40,207 bases of DNA from Terriglobia bacterium (lineage in GTDB: Bacteria > Acidobacteriota > Terriglobia > Terriglobales > Acidobacteriaceae). The notes under the pieces are model-generated. The model was given only the letters and a program-made list of their open reading frames with translations, searched no databases and had not been told where the DNA came from. The position numbers were made by a program, and so were the translations under genes. The stretch covers positions 1 through 40,207 of the forward strand of contig JAIQFZ010000059.1 of assembly GCA_020073015.1 (NCBI GenBank). Reading direction: 5' to 3'. Each line of letters begins with the position of its first letter. Position 1 is the stretch's first letter. Positions 1 to 6,882 of the stretch are shown here, one piece after another.

Positions 1-300
1 TCCATGCCGGAATGCGTGAAAGCCGCAGCGCTCGATACCCAGCTTGACCATCTCCTGGAGCACCTGCGTGCTGATGTCCGTCATTGGCTTGGACCCCAAG
101 TAGGGGAGGAGATGCCTTCGGATTCGAGACCGGTCGGCGGACCCGGTCGAACGTTTATGTTGTGTCAGAACGTCCCTTTCCCATCTAGTAATGAATTGCT
201 CGAACGTGGCGGTCGGGCGTGCGCGATAGTGCAGGGAATTTACGTCCGACAACCGTTTCTCCAGGGCGCGTTCGGCCAGCCGTCGAGTTTCGTACTTCGC
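1..300 (-). pseudogene. tyrosine recombinase (phage-type integrase) remnant, runs off left edge
   Basis: Reading the minus strand from about base 300 leftward gives an uninterrupted frame. It starts KYETRRLAERALEKRL, then has a core-binding (SAM-like) domain with TFEQFITRWERDVLTQHK, RRHLLPYLGSKPMTDI, and ends at the window edge with GFHAFRHG, the His-x-x-Arg box of the catalytic domain. The order matches phage-type integrases, but only about 20 residues separate the end of the core-binding domain from the His-x-x-Arg box, where the family has over 100. The segment with the first catalytic Arg is therefore missing, apparently through an in-frame deletion near bases 49-57. The N-terminus is also lost: homology stops at about base 297, where a plus-strand serine recombinase begins. 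Domain order is directly visible; the family call is from memory of the motifs. The active site cannot be complete. Confidence 0.72.
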
Positions 301-885
301 GAAGAGGGAGTGAGCGGTACGAAAGACCTGGAGAATCGCCCAGCGCTGCAAGAACTCGTGATTGCGCTCCACTCTAACGGCGTGAGTCTGGTGTTGATCG
401 AAAAGCCAGATCGGCTCGCCCGTGACCTGATGATCCAGGAAAGCATCATCGCAGACATGGAGCGCAACGGGTTCGAGCTACGAAGCGTCGCAGAACCCGA
501 CCTGTGCAGTCACGACCCCAGCCGCACACTTATCAGGCAGATTCTTGGCGCTTTCACGCAGTACGAAAGGTCGACGATCGTGAACAAATTGCGCGGCGCG
601 CGGGCGCGGACGCGCGCCAAACTAGGGCGATGCGAAGGACGAAAACCCTACGGAACACGACCTGGCGAGGCTGAGGTCATTGCCCGCATGAAGCAATTGC
701 GCTCTCAGGGATTTTCTCTGGCAACGATCACGGATACCCTCAACCGCCAGGCCAAACCGCGTACCGGCAAGCAGTTTTACGCTGCCAACGTCGCTCGAAT
801 CCTGAAGGCTGCTGGAGCAGTGGTGCAGGTCTTTATTTTTTCTGCCACTTTGCTGTTCGGCGGTGTGGGCAAAGGTCATTTGTGA
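289..885 (+). pseudogene. serine recombinase/resolvase fragment lacking the catalytic serine
   Basis: Recognisable resolvase-family sequence starts at base 289 with VLREEGVSGTKDLENRP and continues through VLIEKPDRLARDL, the AEPDLCS segment, IRQILGAFTQYERSTIV and GRCEGRKPYG, then a C-terminal recombinase/helix-turn-helix part with TLNRQ and NVARIL. The family's first 40-50 residues, which carry the Tyr-x-Arg-x-Ser nucleophile motif, are absent. The frame stays open back to an ATG at base 4, but those 95 codons are the antisense of the integrase remnant and do not resemble a resolvase. The last 20 residues (from about base 825) are hydrophobic and unlike the family, so the 3' end may be altered too. 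Without the serine it cannot do strand exchange. It marks past transposition or integration. Confidence 0.8.
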
Positions 886-1072
886 TCCTGATTCTCTACA
901 GGTCGTTCCGTCTGCTCAAGCCTCCTGAAGAGATGGGTTAAGACACTTCGGTTTATGCAGGCTCGTGATCCGGTCTGATGGTTCTCTGGGTTTGCGGAGG
1001 CATCTTTCCGAGGGAACAACTGGGAAACATTAACCGTTCCTGCACGGCCTTAGATGTGGTTATGCTTCAGAT

Positions 1073-1092
1073 CATTCCTGAAAACAGGAATG
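1073..1092. repeat. perfect 8-bp inverted repeat with 4-base loop
   Basis: CATTCCTG, AAAA, CAGGAATG form a perfect short palindrome in the otherwise featureless stretch 886-1213 between the recombinase remnant and the next gene. There is no T-run after it on either strand, so it is not a canonical terminator. It could be an operator, a transcript-end hairpin for the minus-strand gene ending at 1214, or chance. I see no gene in 886-1213. Confidence 0.5.
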
Positions 1093-1213
1093 TGCAGGAG
1101 ACCGCGATCGAAAACAGGATGATTAAAATACTTTAGACTGGACGCGGAGTATGAGTATGACTGGAAGCTGGATGTTGGAACCGCGCCGATAATGGCGGGC
1201 AGTCCACTGTTGT

Positions 1214-1453
1214 TCAGGGCTTTTGCGATAATTGCCGGAATGACACCAAGCACCAAGGCCCATCGGGCGATGCCGTTTGCTGCTGCAGGATATACGAATT
1301 GCCATCATCCGCACGAACTTTGTAAAAAGCATCCTCCGGGCCATACCACTGGTCCAACAACTCCTGGACTACATACGGGCGGCCGTCAAGCCAAAAACGA
1401 ACAGGTCTTTCGTCTCCCTTCCGTCCGGAGTAGCAATCTACCTCGATCTTCAT
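1214..1453 (-). CDS. conserved hypothetical protein, 79 aa (RPVRFWLDGR type)
   Basis: A short soluble protein beginning MKIEVDCYSGRKGDERPVRF and containing FWLDGRPYVVQELLDQWYGP and FYKVRADDGNSYIL. I recognise this layout as a small family common in acidobacterial genomes: a basic N-terminal strand, an Arg-Pro-Val-Arg-Phe-x-Leu-Asp-Gly-Arg core, a Trp-Tyr-Gly-Pro turn and a final Asp-Asp-Gly-Asn strand. No function is known to me. There are no membrane segments and only one cysteine. It lies 76 bases downstream of rpoD on the same strand, so it may share its transcript. The last 15 residues are less family-like and may be variable. The ATG at 1451-1453 is the only start that preserves the N-terminal strand. 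Confidence 0.7.
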   Translation of the reverse strand: MKIEVDCYSGRKGDERPVRFWLDGRPYVVQELLDQWYGPEDAFYKVRADDGNSYILQQQTASPDGPWCLVSFRQLSQKP

Positions 1454-1529
1454 AATGCCATTCTCGCCCTACTGCCAGAACTTGTCTGCACGGAACCAGT
1501 TCTCATGTTTCAGTAGCACCCGTGTGGCG

Positions 1530-3245
1530 TCATTCGTGTCGGTGGTCGAGGAATGCTTTGAGCTGGCGAAATGGCGGGGAGTGGCGTAGCTTGCGCAGCG
1601 CCTGCGACTCGATCTGTCGGATGCGCTCACGGGTCACGGCGAAGGACTTACTCACTTCCTCCAGTGTGTGCTCTGTGCCGTCTTCCAGACCAAAGCGCAT
1701 TTTCACCACCTTTTCTTCCCGCGCGGAAAGCGAATGCAGCAATTCTTTCGTCTGTTCCCGTAGCCTTACGTCCGCAACAGCATCGGCGGGCGAAACCACG
1801 GCCCGGTCTTCGATGAATTCGCCGACGTGGGAATCCTCTCCACCGCCGATTGGTGTCTCCAGGGAGATTGGCAGCCGAGAGATCTTGCGCACGTAGCGCA
1901 CCTTAGCTACCGGGATGTCCATGCGCTTGGCGATCTCTTCGCAGCTCGGCTCACGTCCCAACTCCTGTACCAGTTGCTGCGACGAGCGCAGTAGCTTGTT
2001 GATGATCTCGATCATGTGCACCGGAATACGAATCGTGCGTGCGTGGTCGGCAATAGCGCGCGTAATGGCCTGGCGGATCCACCACGTGGCGTAGGTGGAA
2101 AACTTGTACCCGCGGCGATAGTCGAACTTGTCCACCGCCTTCATCAACCCGAGGTTGCCCTCCTGGATCAGGTCGAGGAATGGAAGTCCTCGGTGGTGGT
2201 ATTTTTTGGCGAGAGAAACCACGAGGCGCAGGTTCGCTTCAATCAGATCGTGCTTGGCCTGCTCCTCGTCCATTTCGCCACGGACGATTCCACTCGTGGT
2301 GTGGAGCAGCTTAGGTAGCGTGACACCGGCATCGTTTTCTAAAATTCCGAGCTTGATGCGATGCTGCCGTTGTGCTGCCACGTAGTATTCCTTCAGTTCT
2401 TGTTCGCGCGTCCTCCCGATCTTCTTTTCCAAATCCCTGACCTGGCGATCCAGCATGCCCATCATGTTTGCGGTCCTGTTCACACAACCGACTAAGCGTT
2501 TGCGCGCAGGGCTAGTAAGCCCGAGCTTGCGAATAATGAGCGACATCCGAACGATCTCGCGGGCCAGTATGGACCGGCAACGATCGTATTCGAGTGCCTT
2601 GCTCTTCCCGTGTACTGTTGATAAGCGCCGAGCTAGCTGACCGGCTCTTTTGTAATGCGTCTCCAGTTCGTCGATAGTGCGGGTGGTCTCTTGAAGGCGA
2701 TTGCGCAGGGTCTGGTCGGAAATTTCCTCCTCATCGAAAACCACAATTTCCCTGATCGATCGAATCCCGTACTTCAAATCCGAGCCCATGGTCAAAATCT
2801 GGCGGATTACGATCGGCGACCGTGAAAGCGCTTTCAGTACGCGCAGCTGGCCGCGCTCAATGCGCCTGGCAATCTCCACTTCCGCTTCGCGGTTGAGGAG
2901 AGGCACGCGTCCCATCTCGCGCAGGTAGATACGCACCGGATCGGTAGTTTCCTCGGGAGGGCCTGGGGTGGGTTCGAATTCGAGCTCGTCGGCTGCATCC
3001 ATTTCCTGGATCATCTCGTTCTTGAGCACTGAGGTGGAGGGAGGCAGGTCCGGTTGGCGCTCTAAGATGTCAATACCTCGTGTGCCGACACTGGTCAGCA
3101 GATCGTAAACCTCGTCGGAGGTGGAGACCTCGTGGCGACTCGGGCCTTTCGCACCACCGTAGCTGGGACAGAACTCTTCCTTCCCAGGCTTACTGAGTAT
3201 TGCCCCATCGGCACGGGCACAGCGAAATTGTTTCAACGTCGACAC
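1530..3245 (-). CDS. rpoD: RNA polymerase sigma-70 factor, RpoD type, with reduced region 1.1
   Basis: 571 residues from a GTG start. Region 1.2 is at about 102-135 ([19 protein letters not shown]). A non-conserved insert with coiled segments runs from about 140 to 325. Region 2 is at about 331-405 ([53 protein letters not shown]), region 3 at about 410-480, and region 4 at about 495-560 with the -35-binding helix-turn-helix [19 protein letters not shown]. It is therefore a group 1-like sigma factor recognising -10/-35 promoters. Unusually, region 1.1 is reduced: residues 1-38 resemble nothing, and only the last part ([20 protein letters not shown]) matches it. dnaG is not adjacent. A second, specialised rpoD copy is possible. 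The exact start is uncertain because no good ribosome site precedes the GTG. Confidence 0.93.
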   Translation of the reverse strand: MSTLKQFRCARADGAILSKPGKEEFCPSYGGAKGPSRHEVSTSDEVYDLLTSVGTRGIDILERQPDLPPSTSVLKNEMIQEMDAADELEFEPTPGPPEETTDPVRIYLREMGRVPLLNREAEVEIARRIERGQLRVLKALSRSPIVIRQILTMGSDLKYGIRSIREIVVFDEEEISDQTLRNRLQETTRTIDELETHYKRAGQLARRLSTVHGKSKALEYDRCRSILAREIVRMSLIIRKLGLTSPARKRLVGCVNRTANMMGMLDRQVRDLEKKIGRTREQELKEYYVAAQRQHRIKLGILENDAGVTLPKLLHTTSGIVRGEMDEEQAKHDLIEANLRLVVSLAKKYHHRGLPFLDLIQEGNLGLMKAVDKFDYRRGYKFSTYATWWIRQAITRAIADHARTIRIPVHMIEIINKLLRSSQQLVQELGREPSCEEIAKRMDIPVAKVRYVRKISRLPISLETPIGGGEDSHVGEFIEDRAVVSPADAVADVRLREQTKELLHSLSAREEKVVKMRFGLEDGTEHTLEEVSKSFAVTRERIRQIESQALRKLRHSPPFRQLKAFLDHRHE

Positions 3246-3439
3246 ACAAAACTGAGGAAGGGTGGCCAGCCAGCAATCACTTCGCGATCGGCTATCCTGT
3301 CCCAGGATGGGACACAGTGAAGGGGGACCGCCATCTAATTTGCTTCTACAGCAACCTAAACGCCGGCGTCAATGACAAGCCCGAAGAGCGTCTAGGACCG
3401 GAACGTCCCGGTTGCGGCCATGATCCGGGGCACAGATAG

Positions 3440-3670
3440 CTACGCTGCCCAGGTGTCGTCACCGTAGTTCTTGTACACATAGTTGTTCTGGCACGCGGTG
3501 GAGCAGAAGTGCACGGCATTCGGCTCGCTGGCACGCTCCTCGTCCCATTTCCCGAGCAGGGTGATGGTGTATTTCATCACAACGCTCTTCTCTTTCGTGC
3601 CCTCGAAGCCCAGCAGCCAGTCCTTAGCATCACCCCTCCGCTTGCCACAAAAACTACAGAGAAATTCCAT
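3440..3670 (-). CDS. small zinc-finger-like protein, 76 aa
   Basis: Begins MEFLCSFCGKRRGDAKDWLL and ends HFCSTACQNNYVYKNYGDDT. Two Cys pairs (Cys5-x2-Cys8 and Cys56-x3-Cys60) at the two ends, with a basic linker, predict a compact zinc-bound fold of the TRASH/FCS or ClpX-zinc-finger kind, possibly binding protein or nucleic acid. The frame is open to 3973, but the upstream part is low-complexity Arg/Ser-rich sequence, and the family-like sequence starts at this Met. I have seen similar proteins in acidobacteria; function is unknown. It sits between rpoD and a Crp-type regulator, all on the minus strand but with gaps of about 195 and 375 bases, so it is probably transcribed separately. Confidence 0.7.
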   Translation of the reverse strand: MEFLCSFCGKRRGDAKDWLLGFEGTKEKSVVMKYTITLLGKWDEERASEPNAVHFCSTACQNNYVYKNYGDDTWAA

Positions 3671-4044
3671 GCTAGAGGCTGTTCTCAAAGTAGTCATCCC
3701 ACATTCAGTATCGTCCGCAGTGGTCGAAGAGTCTGTGACGCTCCGCGCTTCCCATGTGGGACGGTCCGAAGTAGGCTGAGCGATCAGCCCGGCTGCGTAA
3801 CCCGAAGGGCAACCAAACCTGAAAAAACGGAACGGTCTGCGAGGAGCGGGTGGGCCTTGGAACTGCGAAAGCAGTAACCGCATCAAGGGGGCTGTGACGG
3901 TGCGTGCATCCAGTGGCCGTCTCTCTGAAGTGTCTGCGGCTAGAACGCAACCAATGTTGCGGCCCTTTCTCATCGCCGGCGGAGTGAACTTTCTGGACGC
4001 TGGCGAACTTTTTCTGGCTATCTCTCGCTATTTCGGAATTCCAA

Positions 4045-4767
4045 CTACGCTGCTGCTGCCAAGGCCCGCAGCTTGCGCTCGTCTTCGATAACAAGGGTTG
4101 TGCCGCAGCGGCGAATAAGCTCCTTCCGCTCGAAAGTCGTGAGCAGCCGCGTCACTGTTGCACGGGCAACCCCGACAACTTCGGCGAGCTCCTGGTGGGT
4201 CAGGGGAAATCGAAGACGAGGCTTACCTTTGGACTCATCGTCTTGGTGCATATCCCACCGCACAAGCACTCGAGCAAGCTTTTGGGCTGCGGAGTGTGAC
4301 AGCCCAAATAGTCGCGCGCAGTCGTGCATCTTTCGGACATCATTGCTCAAGGACGTTGCGGCCGCAAAACACGCTGCCGGATCGTTTCGCAAGAGAGCCA
4401 GAAACCGATCGGCTTGGATGATTCTCAGCTGGCAGGGCTCGAGAGTCTCGATTGTCACTTGGTGCGGTTTTCTCGAAATCGCAGCACTCAGACCGAGAAC
4501 CGTTCCCGGCCCGGCAAACCCAAGGCAGATTCTCTTGCCCGTCTCCGATGCTGTGGAGATCTTGACGTGACCTTGGCAAACGATTGATATTTCACGCGCT
4601 GATTGCCCCCTTGCGCTCAGTACTGAGCCTTTAGGGCAGGCCGTTGCGAAGCCGAGAGCCTGGAGCGCATCGAGGCTGCGGGGTGGGAGATCACAAAACA
4701 ATCTTTGTGCTCGCAGTTTGCAGCGCAGGCAACTCTCCACGATCTCAAGGCCGTACGGTGAACGCAT
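4045..4767 (-). CDS. Crp/Fnr-family transcriptional regulator, 240 aa
   Basis: An N-terminal Cys13-x2-Cys16 and Cys25 precede a cyclic-nucleotide-binding-like beta barrel (about 30-130), a dimerisation helix (about 135-165) and a winged helix (about 175-235) with LTHQELAEVVGVARATVTRL. Architecture and length fit Crp/Fnr regulators. The phosphate-binding cassette is not classical: where CRP has Gly-Glu and an Arg, this reads PGTVLGLSAAISRKPHQ, so cAMP binding is doubtful. The N-terminal cysteines recall Fnr but do not make its four-Cys iron-sulfur set. In the recognition helix the CRP glutamate is alanine (ARATVTR). The chosen ATG follows CTGGGAAACGAT; an upstream in-frame extension to 4929 is not family-like. 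A cluster of palindromes lies 180-230 bases upstream. Confidence 0.9.
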   Translation of the reverse strand: MRSPYGLEIVESCLRCKLRAQRLFCDLPPRSLDALQALGFATACPKGSVLSARGQSAREISIVCQGHVKISTASETGKRICLGFAGPGTVLGLSAAISRKPHQVTIETLEPCQLRIIQADRFLALLRNDPAACFAAATSLSNDVRKMHDCARLFGLSHSAAQKLARVLVRWDMHQDDESKGKPRLRFPLTHQELAEVVGVARATVTRLLTTFERKELIRRCGTTLVIEDERKLRALAAAA

Positions 4768-4948
4768 ATCGTTTCCCAGCCGAGATCTGTGTTGGCTCCT
4801 TCCACGGTAGCACGAACGGCCTGTTGCGGCTGAATGGCTTTCGGGGGGAGATGGGACCGATTGTCGACTCAGTCGTGAAATGAACGTCGGTCTGCTGCAG
4901 GACGGCGGTATCGCCTTTGGAGTCTCCAACCCCGCGATGCGAGCTTGT

Positions 4949-4994
4949 CACAATCGACTGTGTTCGCGGTCACCGAGATGGTGATCAGGGTCAC
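4949..4994. promoter_or_regulatory. cluster of three CRP/FNR-like palindromes
   Basis: Within 46 bases there are CACA-N6-TGTG (4949-4962), TCACC-N5-GGTGA (4970-4984) and GTGA-N6-TCAC (4981-4994). The last has exactly the core half-sites and spacing of the classical CRP operator (GTGA, 6 bases, TCAC); the second overlaps it by four bases. They lie in the 388-base gap between the minus-strand Crp-type gene (start 4767) and the plus-strand zinc-ribbon gene (start 5156), an ideal place for autoregulation and divergent control. The pattern is seen directly; binding by the neighbouring regulator is inference. Confidence 0.5.
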
Positions 4995-5155
4995 TGAAAT
5001 CTTGATTCCCCGGGGAAGAACATGGGCAATAAACGCTCAAGCATTCCAAGAGCTGCTTCTCGCCAGCACCTCTGGGGTACACATCGCAAACGCTGGATAC
5101 CCGTGGTCTTCACGGGCGCACAACCTTCTACGATTCAGGAAAGCGCGGACGCGCT

Positions 5156-5443
5156 ATGCTCACCAAGTGCGCCAATCCGGCCTGTCTCGCTAGATTCCAC
5201 TATTTCCACGAGGGAAGACTGTTCACTATTGAGCCTAGGATTGACAGGCCCAAGAGGGGGCCGCCCAGTGATCCCGAATACGCGAGTGGGCCCGACCGTG
5301 TCGAGTATTTCTGGTTGTGCTCCTCGTGCTGTCACGCCATGACGGTCGAATGCGGTGGAAATGGAGGAGTTGCGGTAGTGCGTAAGGAAGGAGTGCAAGT
5401 GAAAACTTTCGTGATGGGGGACGACACTCGAAGAGTCGCGTGA
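5156..5443 (+). CDS. small zinc-ribbon-like protein, 95 aa
   Basis: Starts MLTKCANPACLARFHYFHEG and carries a second pair in FWLCSSCCHAMTV. The two knuckles (Cys5-x4-Cys10 and Cys55-x2-Cys58) with an acidic/basic linker suggest a zinc ribbon. I recognise the N-terminus (MLTKCANP.C...F.Y..EG.LF) as a family repeatedly found in acidobacteria, of unknown role and often next to regulators. The C-terminal tail has a VRKEGVQVKTF strand and no membrane segment. It faces away from the Crp-type gene and shares the palindrome-bearing intergenic region, so it may be controlled by it. AGGAAAG lies about 12 bases before the ATG, an acceptable ribosome site. Confidence 0.72.
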   Translation: MLTKCANPACLARFHYFHEGRLFTIEPRIDRPKRGPPSDPEYASGPDRVEYFWLCSSCCHAMTVECGGNGGVAVVRKEGVQVKTFVMGDDTRRVA

Positions 5444-5465
5444 GGGCCTCCCTCAGGGGGTGTTT

Positions 5466-5837
5466 ATGAGAATCGTTGGGAACACTCTGCAAGTCCTAAG
5501 GAATGAGTTGCGGTTTGTGCAAGGGGGCGGCTACCGGAAGCCGCTCGTATGGAGGGCTCCGCTGGTCTTCGAAGACTCACCAACCTGCGCCAAAGAACAG
5601 TGTTCTGCTTGTCGGGACATGGATTGCGTGCTGATGAGGTTTATTCCGGAAGAATGCCGCCACGAGGCCGTCCCGTGTCGTCACATTTCACTGAATGAAT
5701 TAGGGGAGACGATAGACAGCCTGTACAGGACGGGAACAAACGAAGAGATTGAACTGGCACTACAAACCTGGCTGCGGGAGACCATCCGGCAGCTCGAGGA
5801 GACTTCCGAACAGCCGTTGCTCGTGAAAGCAGCTTAA
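5466..5837 (+). CDS. conserved hypothetical protein, cysteine-rich, 123 aa
   Basis: Start at ATG 5466, five bases after a strong AGGGGG; a GTG two codons earlier is possible. The N-terminus (MRIVGNTLQVLRNELRFVQG) is basic and helical, followed by WRAPLVFEDSPTC, a Cys cluster (CAKEQCSACRDMDCVL), EECRHEAVPCRHI, then DSLYRTGTNEEIELALQTWL and a helical acidic end. About seven cysteines in the middle could bind metal. The closing segment (a GT-x-EE-x-E-x-AL-x-x-WLRE helix) is familiar from acidobacterial hypotheticals; no function is known to me. It follows the zinc-ribbon gene by 22 bases on the same strand, suggesting a two-gene operon. Confidence 0.68.
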   Translation: MRIVGNTLQVLRNELRFVQGGGYRKPLVWRAPLVFEDSPTCAKEQCSACRDMDCVLMRFIPEECRHEAVPCRHISLNELGETIDSLYRTGTNEEIELALQTWLRETIRQLEETSEQPLLVKAA

Positions 5838-6027
5838 GCGCTTACAACGGGATCGCAAAAAACAGGAACATGCGCCGTTCCTTCCCGGGTCCGGTTTAAT
5901 TTCCGAACCGAATTCGAATACCAGAATCGAGCTCAATCAAGGTCGTCAGAGTTCGTCAGGCCAGGCCGTGTCGCGACTCGCCAGGCACGCGGCTGGTCTG
6001 ATTGTTGAAGAGTGGCCAGCGAGGTGA

Positions 6028-6768
6028 ATGGTGCCCTATGTCGAGGTGCAAACCCGTCTTTCTATCGAGAACATATTGCTAGCCGCAGTGTTTTCCGAAC
6101 CTTCAGAAGCGATCCTGTCTTACACAGTCGGTTTCGCCCGCCGGTATGGCTCAAAAATGTCTTTGACAGGCGCGGCCTCTCCCGGAGCGATTTGCGAGAT
6201 CGTCAGGAAATGGCAGGTCGACTTGGTCGTAATCGGCACACAAGCTCAGGAGTCGCCCAAGTCGGACTTGGACACGGCAGTTGCGGAAATTCTGCGCACC
6301 GTGCCGTGTCCCATGCTCATCATAGGCCCGAGGGTCCCACAGATGGAGCTGGCGAAGGGACGCCTTGAGCGAATCGTGTACGTGACTGACTTCACGATTA
6401 GCTCTTTGGACGGCGTGCCGTGCGCACTTGCTTTGGCTCAGGACCATGATGCACAGCTCAGGTTCGTGCATGTTGCTGAGGAAACCGCAATGGGTCCTTT
6501 CCATTGTGGGGACTCCAGGATTGTGGCTTTTCGAAAACGGCTGGACAGCCTAGTTGCACCGGCAAAGGGTCTCTTGCAGGGATCGGAGTTTGTTGTTGGA
6601 GAGGGCGATCGGGCGGAGGGATTAGTTAGGATCGCGGCCAACCTGCATGCGAGCTTGATTGTAATGAGTGCACGAGGGAATCCAGCGCAACTGTTGTGGC
6701 CCGTTGCTAGTCGAGTGGTCTGCCGTGCGCACTGCCCGGTGCTCACAGTGCGGAGGCTTTCCATGTGA
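6028..6768 (+). CDS. universal stress protein, tandem UspA domains, 246 aa
   Basis: The second half is a full Usp fold: LERIVYVTDFTISSLDGVPC, the alpha/beta core with RFVHVAEE, then ASLIVMSARGNP and VVCRAHCPVLTVRRL. The first half has the opening (SIENILLAAVFSEPSEAILS) and closing (VDLVVIGTQAQ, VPCPMLIIGP) of a Usp domain, but the central strand-helix part is only about 30 residues, so this domain looks internally shortened. The nucleotide loop G-x2-G-x9-G(S/T) is not intact in either half, so ATP binding is doubtful. Usp proteins protect during energy or redox stress; the gene neighbours GalT-like and MreB genes. GAGGTG lies very close to the ATG, so the GTG at 6031 may be the true start. 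Confidence 0.85.
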   Translation: MVPYVEVQTRLSIENILLAAVFSEPSEAILSYTVGFARRYGSKMSLTGAASPGAICEIVRKWQVDLVVIGTQAQESPKSDLDTAVAEILRTVPCPMLIIGPRVPQMELAKGRLERIVYVTDFTISSLDGVPCALALAQDHDAQLRFVHVAEETAMGPFHCGDSRIVAFRKRLDSLVAPAKGLLQGSEFVVGEGDRAEGLVRIAANLHASLIVMSARGNPAQLLWPVASRVVCRAHCPVLTVRRLSM

Positions 6769-6882
6769 GGATTCTCGAAAGATGTTTCATGGGTGAGACT
6801 CCCCGGCTAGGCGCGCAAGTTCGCGTTCGATGACTCAAGCAGAGCGAAAACAGCCAAGCCGAGGTTGCAACTGAGGTAGGCG

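Noticed and set aside
4-288. N-terminal 95 codons of the plus-strand recombinase frame as real protein
   Set aside because: They are the exact antisense of integrase-like sequence and do not resemble the resolvase N-terminus.
1050-1256. 68-residue minus-strand frame in the gap after the recombinase
   Set aside because: Overlaps a better-supported gene and shows no conserved pattern.
4945-5193. 82-residue plus-strand frame between the regulator and the zinc-ribbon gene
   Set aside because: It runs over the palindrome cluster and has no ribosome site or recognisable domain.
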